From Branchiostoma belcheri (Eukaryota; Chordata; Leptocardii; Amphioxiformes; Branchiostomatidae), in the NCBI RefSeq assembly GCF_001625305.1, contig NW_017802379.1:454910-518909 (forward strand): 64,000 bases of DNA, given 5' to 3'. Each line of letters begins with the position of its first letter. Within the stretch, counting starts at the first letter, position 1. This document shows, in pieces, positions 49,137-59,900 of the stretch. The notes beneath the pieces are model-generated. The model had not been told where the DNA came from. It was given only the letters and a program-made list of their open reading frames with translations, and did not search any database. The position numbers were made by a program, and so were the translations under genes.

Positions 49137-52100
49137 AGCAGCTTGGAAATGTTCCAACACCCTTAGACTTTTTTTGAATGTTCATCTGTGTTGGTCAAAG
49201 TCATTACAAAGCAACTGGGATTTCCAACACAAGAAATTGGACTTACGCAAATTTTTTACTTGATTTGTACAGTTACCAAAATTTGGGTAAGTCCAATTTC
49301 TTGTGTTCCAAAATACAGTTTAAACTTGCTATATGCCCTTAGACTTTATTAGTCATGCACAAAACACATTAGGCTTCTTATATTCATTCCATGTAGATAC
49401 AGCAAATATATTATCTGTTCTCATAGTAATGTACTATGCAGATTAATATTCAGAACCATTACCATTAATTTTTCCGTGCAGTCTACCATTGTTGTGATAT
49501 AGACTATTTTCCACTGTCTACAAGACTCTTAATATATTTATCCAACATATGCAGTTAACATATCTGATGTTTTTCTTGGACCATTCAGTAGTAGACGTTT
49601 TTCCTTCTCTTAGTTTAAAGTCAGGATAACGTTTGGTCTTCCCTTGCATGACACAAAAGATAACATATATAGCCACTTAAAGGACACAGCCATTTTATGT
49701 TTATGTTCAAAGTAACTGTAAGGCCATGTTCAAGTATTATGAATATATAATTCTTTCAGGATCTAGGAGACAATTCAATCATACTCATGTCTTTCCTTCA
49801 TTTACCCAGTACATTCCACATTCTGTTTGTCTCATTTTTGTGTAAACTATTCATGTGTACATGTTTGAAGATGTGTTTCTATAAATTTTAATGTTCGTTG
49901 ATCATTTAGATTTATATTATACCTACCTATAGGTTGAGGTAAACAAGCACCTGTCAAATTATTTTTCAAGTTTATAGTAACTTAGTAAGTGTGTGAGACA
50001 TTTCTTATTGTAATAAGTAAGGACTTTCCTTAGAGACACAAGTCCTCCATAATAATAGTTATTTCAAGCAATATATCTTAGGTAGAAATGTATATGTATA
50101 TATAGATAGAAGGAGGTATGTTTTTAGTACAATTGTAAGCAATCTATGGGTGCCTCGATGTACAAAATCTCTACTGTTACACTGGTGAGTTAGGATAATA
50201 AGCTAGAAGTAAAATTCACAGTGCCATAAGTGAAGAAGTAGAAAGGAGAAGGGTGAATTGTGATGGTGTCTTGCCACTGTTTAAGATGTACATGTATGAC
50301 CAATGTTGTGCATTTTGATAGGTAACTACTGATAGAGTGTGTATACATAGATACAACCAGAGTGCAAACAATAGTTTGTAATATGATGTAAATTTTATGG
50401 AAGGTACCTAAATGTACAGAGTTTTGATAATAGTTTGTACTGGTAGTATGTCAATGGAAGTGGGGGTTAGAATTATACAAGCAATAGTCAAGAGGATATA
50501 GGGCATTATTTGAAATGGCAAGTTGAACGTTAAGTAAATCACAGCAATTTAGGCCTTTTAAGAATATCTCATTAAGTAGCTTTAACTAGCTTCATTTCCC
50601 TTAATTCACCACTCATTTTCTTCTTACAAATTTGTTTTAATAAAACAACAGACCAGTTTTCAAGTGGACTAAAATATAACCATACCAGACAGAGGTGACA
50701 TTATGCAGTATTTGTTGTTAAGTGCATCTGGATCTCAAACCACTTAAACTGGCTCTCAGACTAATTGCTAATAGGTGTCATGACCAGATGTCATCTCAGA
50801 TAAACATGAAGCAGATGTGCACAGATACATGTAATGTAGGTCTACTCTACACATTTTTGGCATAGGATTTTGAGAATTGGAAAAAGTGAATATTTATATA
50901 GAAATCCTCTCCAATGCAAGGGTGAAAAGAGGTAAACCTAAACAATGTTTTTATAATGTTACTCAGACATTGTGTTCAAAATGTAGTAAATAGCTAAGAT
51001 TCATCTGTTTATCATTGATATGAGATTAAGCCAACTTAGTCTTAGATGTATTATTATACATGTATGTATTATACATTATTATATATGTATTTGTGTTTTA
51101 AGGAGGTGAAATAGAGATTAAGTTAATTTGTGTGACCCATCGAGCTTATTGTACATAGAAACTGGGATACTGAGTGGTGCATGTGTGTTGTGTGTATGTG
51201 TGTGTTTCTCCATACAGATTCATATACATATACTGGTGGCTGGTTGAAATCAATATTTTTTGTGCATACAATACACAGAGTTACTGACTTTGCTCGTCTT
51301 GTATGGATACTATTTATGTCTTTAAGTAATACTACCTGATTGTCTTTCTTTTGAATGATGTGGTATGATATACCAGTTTTGTGTTATGTAAAAATCATAA
51401 TTTTGACATTTGTTTGGCCATTTTTGTGTAATGCTATTTAATATATATCAGGCAGCAGTGTTTGTATGAATGCAGTTTTGAAGTGATTTCTGTATATATT
51501 TGCAGTATAATGTTAACTTGGAATTTGATAAATTTTATATTCTTAAATGCTGCTATGATTTCTTTGCTTGCTTCCCTGAAATCTCTGAAAAGCTGTTTTG
51601 GCTCTGATACATGTATGATTAATTTTAGCTAAATTATGGATTTGGGAACATACACTTGCAGTATCATAACTGTTTGCTTTTTGTGACAATTAAATGCAGT
51701 CCTTATGCCTCAATGATTTGATTTGTGTCACCCTCATTGCTGTTGTTTTAATGATGACTAGAGAGATAATTTTTATCAATGAAAAGAAAAACCTTAGAGA
51801 CATTCATGCAGACAATTTCATACTCTTTTATTGCTGGTTCCAAAGCTGACATATATCGATCAATACTGACTTTGTCATCATTGCAAATTATGAACAAAAT
51901 AGCTTTTAATAACTTATCGCTAATGAATTATTTGATTGCAGTTAACATAACCAAGGTTGGCTTAATATGTATCAGAAATGAATACTGATTGTGCATTTAT
52001 TTAATATATGACTAATCATTTTCCACTCTTCACAGTAGTTGGAATGAAAAAAAAAACAAGGATTTACGTGGCAAGATTGTGTGCACTGGAGATTTCAAAA

Positions 52101-53240
52101 TATACAGATTTTGCTTGACTTGAAAGTAAGAAAGTAAGTATAAAAAGAGTATTCTTTACAGTTGCAGCATTCATGGTAGACTTTACTTGGTAGTTTGAGA
52201 GCCCTTCTCAACATCTTAAGATACAGATAAAGTACCAAAGGATTGAAGGTTTTTATCATAATATGGAAATAAATAAAGGGATAGAGGGCTAAGCAAACGA
52301 TGTGTGCCCTGCCTTAACATCATAATTTCCACATCATATGTTACCATAGATGCCTGATTGTTGATGCTAACATCAGGTATCTTGTACAGTTTAATGTAAG
52401 TCAATCTCACCTCTCACCCATTTCCTATAATCTCAAAATATACAAGTGTAATTATGATTAAATATTTAAATAATTATATATAATATAAATTGCACTTCAA
52501 CAGTTCACCACTCACCCTACATGAACAATCCTGCCGACCCCAAAATTAACATGAAAGTTTGATACTTTATTGCCCCGATCATATATTTATACTGTTTTCC
52601 TCCGAAAGCTCCTCAGGAATGATTGTTGATCATTCTATTATAGAAATGTCAATCACTACACGTAGATTCCATCAAAATAAACAATAACCTGTTCTCCTGA
52701 ACTCTGAATGTATAACATTCATATACATTGCATGCTCCTGTCATTATTGCAAACTCCAGTACTTTAGGATATATATAGCCAGGAGGAAGAATTCATGGGA
52801 GCTCCTGTCCCCTTTATTAACTTATCTAATTCAATTAATTTATTATAATTTCTTAAATTTATTCATTAATTTATTATAAATTTTCTTAATTTATGTTTTT
52901 AAACCCTCATTTTTCTTTGCAATTCTCTTGCAAATGATTCTAATAAATTATGCTCCTCATTTAACTTTCCTAGTTCCTTATTAAGGTTCTTGGTCCACAT
53001 TTAGGATTTTTGTGTTGGACTCCTAAAACCCTGTCCTTGGTGCTGAACCCTATATCCAGCACCAGGGACAGAGACACAAATCTTGTGTTGTTTAGTGACA
53101 AGGACAGGGACAGCAGCCTACATGTAAGCAGTGTTTTATATATACCAAGGACCGGACACCAGTCTATGTGGTGTATCATTCAGCACCAAGGACAGGGACA
53201 CCAGTCTACATGTAAGTGGAGTCATACCAAGGACAGGACA
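49137..53240. other. GAS2 3' UTR and convergent intergenic region
   Basis: This long AT-rich stretch lies between the GAS2 stop and the NCLX stop. No coding exon is supported. The GAS2 3' UTR starts here and contains the hairpin element at 49226-49307; its end is unknown (an ATTAAA lies near 51690). A minus-strand AATAAA at 52566-52571 is a candidate end for NCLX transcripts. Confidence 0.55.
49226..49307. mobile_element. hairpin miniature element in GAS2 3' UTR
   Basis: AACACAAGAAATTGGACTTA and its near-complement TAAGTCCAATTTCTTGTGTT form arms of about 30 bp around a 20-bp centre. CCAACAC, TTGGACTTACGCAAATTTT and the flanking TACAGTTTAAAC match parts of the 12565-12923 foldback, so both are one family. 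Direct repeats CCCTTAGACTTT flank at about 49163 and 49337. Confidence 0.75.
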
Positions 53241-53935
53241 TCAGAATAATAGCGGTCCGAAGGCCCCAAACTCTGTAGCCAGAGCCAGGCCCAGGAAGGC
53301 GACATACACGACAATCAGGTAGATTCCATACCCTCTCCCGACCTTGAACTTGAACAGCGGGATGAGGATGAGAGAGGAGAGGAGACTGAACCCCAGACCT
53401 CCCGCCAGGACTGACTGGAGCTTCGTTCGCTTCAGCTGCAGGTAGAAACAAGAACATCATGTCAGGACGGGACTGTTAACGCTTGGTTCAGTAAGAAACC
53501 ATGTATTCAGCACCAGGGACAGAGACATAGAAGCTTTAACACTGGAGCATCGTACGCTTCAGCTGCAGAGAGGAAGAAACAACAATTCAAATCATGTTCA
53601 ACTCTTAAGGTGGACCACGGAATAGTGGATTGACAATATAAGGGAGAATTTCCACCACCAGATTCTACACATGTAAGTCTGGGAAGAGGCACATGGCGGC
53701 TGCCATCAATGAGGAAAAACAAAGGATAAATCAGAGAGTGAGAGTGAGTGGTTGAGTGAGTGAGTGAGTGAGTGGTGGAGTGAGTGAGTGAGTCAGTTAA
53801 TGTTTATGCTTAGTTCAGCAAAAAAACATGTTTTCAGCACCAGGGACAGTGACACAAGCCTTCACATAGTGTTTTTAGTGACAAAAACACATGCCAGCCT
53901 TATTAGTGCATTATTCAGCACCAAGGACAGGGATG
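53055..53935. repeat. dispersed CAGCACCAGGGACAGGGAC minisatellite
   Basis: Variants of CAGCACC(A/C)AGGACAGGGACA, often followed by CAGTCTACATGTAAG, occur at about 53057, 53095, 53146, 53181, 53225, 53508, 53836 and 53915. They surround the last NCLX exon, and one copy touches its stop codon. A second near-copy of the last exon's acceptor region (CGCTTCAGCTGCAG) lies at about 53557, so local duplication has copied some exon-edge sequence. Confidence 0.8.
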
Positions 53936-56900
53936 TAAGACTTACCGGAAAGTTCCCTCCAGGACTCTTGATGGTTGCTAAGGTACAGGAGATGCCTATG
54001 CCCATAAGCATGTCTGTTGAGGGTTAAGGACAACAACATCCCCTTCTTTTGGTGGTTTATTTACTATTGCTTTATCTGCTGGGTTACATACTGGGGTATC
54101 TACCATTCTGAAAAAACTGTTTGTCTTCAAAATCTCTATTAGATTACGTACATTATTATCATAACAAAATTGATATTTGTGAAAGGATACTGAAGAGCGG
54201 TCCACCGAAGCAGGCTGACACTCCCATCCTGGGGAAACCCTGCCTGGCCATCGCAGTGTCTGCCACCAAGTCTGTGGGATATCAGAAAAGTTTTATGTCT
54301 TGCCGGTAGGGGGAAAGTATAACTACATGTATTAGCATATTATGTTGGCCTGTAGTGCATAGCAGAGCAACAATTGGACCAACTAGCCACTCACAGACTC
54401 ACAAAGATGAGTTAAGGTCCTCATTTATGACAAAGGAAGAACGTAATCATGGTAAAATTTTAGGAATTATTTTTAGAATAATGATTTAACCCTGACATTG
54501 CCCAGTGATTAAAAAGTGCAGGGAAATAGCTACTTTCACTGTGACTTAAAATCACACAGTCAAACCCCTCCCAGACTTATACATGTAGTAGACTTACCTC
54601 ATAAACTACAAGTCATATAGCTACTAGTACTGCCACAGTATAACACAGGCAAACCCACCTCCAATACTGTTCCCCCACGCCAGCAGGGTCAGTCCCAGGA
54701 TGGCGTCACTGATGTTGAAGACCAGACCGAACGCCTGGAGCAGGTTCACGATCTCATTAGCTGTGGCGTAGATCCAGACCACTGACACTACAAATGCCAG
54801 ATAGCCAAAAGCCTGCAGGGATGGAAGCAACAGTTCAGAGATAATTCAGATACAATGTATACTCTTGTGAAGAATAAGAGATTTCAAGCTGGTATACTTC
54901 CAAGAAGTCTAAAATCTCTGATTTCTTGTTTTTACTAGGTTACCCTGGGAGAGTTAAACCACATTCACTGCCCTCCTTACCCAGTGGTAGATGGGGTAAC
55001 TGTCGTTGTTGGAAGTGCAGAAGACGACGATAGCCAGCAGCCACCCACAAATCATTACAACTCCCCACACTGGCATCACGCCTCCGATCTTGACAAAACC
55101 ATCTGAGGAACATAAAACAAAGATTTGCTGGGGCTGTGTTTCAAGGTTAAACAAGTCATGCAGTAAAAAGTATCACTAAGTTTGCGCTTGCTTTAGAGTG
55201 AAGCAAAGTGATGAATTCCTAGGTTTTTAATGAGTCTATCTATAAACAAAAAACATACAAACAGAGAGTGAAATTGCAAACATAGGGATAGATAACTTAT
55301 ACTCACTATTGATGGCAAACACAACAAACAGAGGTCCAGTGATGCAGTGCAGACAGTTGAGCGGGCGGTTCCAGTTGTGATTGTCTTCTTCAAAATCCAC
55401 AACAGACACTGTCAGGTTCAGAACCAGCTGAATGGGGGCCTGGGTTCAACACAAAATAATAAAATAGTCAACTTAGCACTAGATCTAGAAATCCTGCTCT
55501 GCAGAACAGTTGGCATACAGTTTATACTTCTCAACTACACACACTCAGCTGTAGTCTGCTTGACCAGTGCAGGTTAGGTGCAGGTAGACATCAGAGGTAC
55601 CTACACAGCTCCAATTTTACTTGCACTGATCTGCATATACACCCAGTATCCAGCTCTGTAAACAGGCCTACAATAGCAAGTTGTAAAATGTGACATAAAA
55701 CAACTACAGATTGACACCGGCAGTGTTGATAAGATGAAACACTTACCTTAAAGACCTCGTAAGCCTTGCCGAACGCCCCCTTGTCTTTCCACCCTGCCGT
55801 GTCGATGGGGTTCAGCCCCTCCCACAGTACCCCCCGCAGACCAGCCAGACCTACACTTCCAGGGTCCTCTTCCCTGATACTCCCCAGCAGTGGCATTCTT
55901 TCTCCTAAAGGAATGGTAAAAACATTGTCTGTCAGCTGAAATTACTGACAGAAGCACTTTCATCCTGTTTGATTCTCGAAAAAATACTTTTCGCCAAAAC
56001 TGGCTGTCATGTTCACGGTCATCAATCATGTCACCAGCTAATTACAGTGAATCAAGAGCTGGAAGTATGATTCTTTATGGTTCGATGTTAATACCATCAA
56101 AAGGGTGTATGTGTGGTATAAATCATAATGTTTACTGAGTTACACTATTTTTGCTGATGATGAACAGAAAATGTTGTACAATGTATTTTGGTGTCATGTG
56201 GACTTTAAAAAGTAAATTATGAATCTAAATTTTTGTCAACAGCTCTGAGATTCTTATTTGGGCTAAGACACGAGACATAACAGGTGTTTAAGCAGTATAA
56301 AACATCCACCTGAAGCACTGAAGGAGGCCCTGCTGAGATCCACACTAGTCTGAGGCTGTAAGGACGGGTTGACTCCTGCCTGTCCTCCCAGCAGTGGACC
56401 TACTGTCACACCTTCTGTCACCTGTAATGTTCCTGAAATATCCACAAAAATACAGAAATCAACATTTTATCTACCGGTATTTATCAAGACTTGTGACAAA
56501 TACAGTGGCCACCCAGACAGCCAAGCTGATGTTGGACACCACTCACACCATGTTTAACAAAATATACAAACACATAACATAACATATATAACATGTATAC
56601 ATACAAGTTGACTAACTGGCTTAGTTAATATCACGGCAATGTTTGAATCCAGTATTCAAATTTTCGAAAGGGATGCACACAGCATATGGAAAACGTTCTC
56701 AAATTATTCTATTGGACTTTTGGAAGCCAGTGTGATAACCATTAGAACCTGGTGTGATATGGCTAGTTATCACACAGGCCAAACCACCTGTATCGAATGT
56801 TATCACAGCCCAGATATGACATAATGATTATTGTATTCCTTACAACTCACCTGCAATAACACCCGCTCTGAAATTCTGTGATTGGATGCTGCCAATGTTA

Positions 56901-59900
56901 TCAACATTTTCTGAATCATCTGGCAATAAACAATTCATTGTGATTGGTCAAATCAGCAATTAATTCACAAATGCACATCAATTAACAACTGATGATTGCA
57001 TTGATTATTGAGTCTGATTAAGGAAAATATAAACATCAAAACGAGCAGTACAAAATCACAACACAAATTCACAATGAACTTGAAGACAATTATCGGAAGA
57101 CTTTTATTTCCCCAGCCCATACTAGGCAGTCAATACGTATTTAAATTTCAACAATTGCTGTGATCAAAAGATTCTACATGTGTACTAGTAAGCAAAATGA
57201 TGAAGCTACAGAAGCATACTATCAAATGTTGGGAGTTTTATTTGGAAAGTTATTTGTACCTTTGACTGCCCTTTTAGGGTGAACATGTTTTCCTGAAGGT
57301 TGTCTGAAGGTCAGGTAATCCTCAGGGTCATCCGGCAGGTCTGCCCTGGTCCCGTTTATACTGGTACTCCAGGAAAATATCAAAATGACAAATAAGAAAA
57401 GAAAAATGACAAATAACTTATAACTGAAAAGAGGGAAAAGAGGCAGGAAACACATAATAATGTCTTCAATGTTCATAACTTCTAATTCCTATATGAGGCC
57501 TTTTTAACTTCGAACAAAAGAGCAACTCAGCTTTCTCTGCACATCTACTACTTACTTGGTGTAGTTGTTGCTAAAGTCTGTTGCCATTGCTGATTGGCTC
57601 TGAGATGCCTTGAGTTGTGTTTGCCTTATCTTTCGACCAATGAGGACAACCAATACATATACGACATAGAGACCAATGAAACCTGTGAAAACACAAGCAA
57701 ACTAAATGATACATACTCGTACTAAAATAGCACATCAAAACAATAATGAAGATATAATGCAACAGTTTTTAAAGTTTTAACTTAATCACAAAATTTTTCA
57801 GAAAAACATACTATGAAACAAAATAAGACAACTTTACATATAAAAGGAAAAACTGAAAAAGACTAGAAAACTTGTTAGGCTGCAAGACTAGCTTTGGCTT
57901 CCTTTGGAGTCTCTTCTGCGCAGTACATCAGCCTAGCTTCTCCTACAAAACTGAATGTGTGAATAGACCTCATTCCAGATACAGTCGCCATATTGATTCT
58001 ATTCTCGTGAGAGCACATTCTTGGCGTGAGCGCGCGTAACCTCGCACGAAAGCGAGGCGTCCGTTGGTACAGATTGTCTGTAGTACGTTCTTTACCACGG
58101 TCGATAGCAACGCTCCAACTTCAACGGTGAGTTTTGCCCGTCCAGTGTAAAATATTGTCGGAAGTACTGCTTTCACTGGCAGAGGATGTTGTTGTGGGCA
58201 TGTGGGATCGATTTCGGCGGGTAGAAATGCATGTTTCTTCCGATTTTGAATAGTTTTGGATGGGCCGGCATTGTAGCGTATGTGATGCACTTTGTTTACA
58301 GCCTAGCCTCTACCAGGCTTCAGGAAGTGGCTTAGAAAGAGCGGAAACGGGCAGCATACTGTACTCCATAGTGGGCCAACTCCCCTGGCATGTTCTCTGT
58401 CTGTCTGGCCAATTTCTGCTCTTTCCAGCCACTTCCGACAGCCTGATAGAGGCTAAATAAAGCCTACCTATTGCCTGGGGTACATTAATGTTCTTGAACC
58501 ACAGGACGCTCCACGTCCAGAATCCTGCCGCGAGGTAGAACACGACATCTCGCAGGAACGGACGCTGCATCATCTCAAACGGCGTCAGGATTGCCACCGC
58601 CCCGACAACAACTGTGGTCACAAACACACCAGCACCTGTGGGATAAACATATAGGAGTGAGTCATATAGGAAGACTTGTCTTTGGATTCATCATTTTTAA
58701 CCTGTTACAAGTAACGTTACCTGTTGGATCCAACTCTGAAGTATTACCATGTTAAGGTTACTAACAGTTAAAAATATGTTACTAAACATTGGTACCATTT
58801 TGTAATGGGGCTCGGATGGTGTGTGGGAAGAAAGACTGTTGTCTATAGAGAGTTCTGCACTTAGGCCACACCAATTTAATTTGTTGGTTCTCGGGTTCGC
58901 CTCTTCATTTTTTTCTGATTTGCAAAAAAAAAAAGAAAAAAAAAAAGATTCTGGTTCAACTAAAAAATGCTCATATTTTGCCCCCCCAACAGTTATGAAT
59001 CCTAGTTGTTGCAGTGTTTCCTTCTATCAATGCAGTGGTTTGATTAAAAGTTCAAAATTCATTGTTTAAATATTAACACAACATTTTGTGTTGACTTCAT
59101 GGCTCCTATCATAGCATTTGGGGCAATAATAGGATGCCTAGACCTGTTCTTATTTTATTTTTTTCGCCCTGTCGCTTCATGTTTTTTCTGACAAAATCCG
59201 AGAACCAACAAATTAAATTGGTGTGGCCTTAGTAGCAGGTACGCCGCAGGGTGGGCGAGGCGAGTAGGTTTTGAGCTGCAATTAATGACCAGCAAGCCAG
59301 TATGGTACTTGTAGAAGTTAAGTAGCCGTGCTCTCTTCTGGCGTTAACTACTATGTATAAATCCATAATAAATGAGGGCCTGCAAGCCCTTTTTCGTAAG
59401 GCGTAATCAGGCCGTTTTAGACTTCGTAATTCGTAGGCAGCCTCCTCAAAAATCAACGTAATTCGTAATTGGACATTAGCCGCAAATCGTAAAGTCGTAA
59501 TCAGCTCTGAGACTTTAACGTAATTCGTAATAGGCGGCGAAAATTTTGCGTAATTCGTAATCACTACCCCCCCTTGCAGGCCCTCATAAATACATATGAA
59601 TATAGATATGTAATTCTTGATGGTATCAATATATATATTGCTAACAAGCAGGGTAGTGATCAGCAGAAGTGGATAGCTGGCATCTTGGCTACTTACCAAA
59701 CAAGGCTCCAATAGCCAGCCCAGCTTCCCCACCCCTGGAGTTGTTGATGGCGCTCACCGCACTGAAGATGTCAGGAGCTCCATTCCCAAAGGCTAGAATT
59801 GTCACGCCTTGAGGCCAGGAGTTAAGGGTCTCTGAACAAACTAAGCTTTTCACTATATATAACATTCACAAGTACCTTGTACCTTAAAAAGATATTTTGT

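Noticed and set aside
54191-59697. Idea that the introns in the two NCLX alpha repeats are at homologous positions
   Set aside because: Aligning FGGPLFN with FGAGVFV puts the two phase-1 introns four residues apart, so shared origin is not supported.
59821-59828. AC within CCCTTAAC as the 3' end of an AT-AC intron
   Set aside because: It would keep frame but add SWPQ before GVTILAF and would place the acceptor inside the only good branch site.
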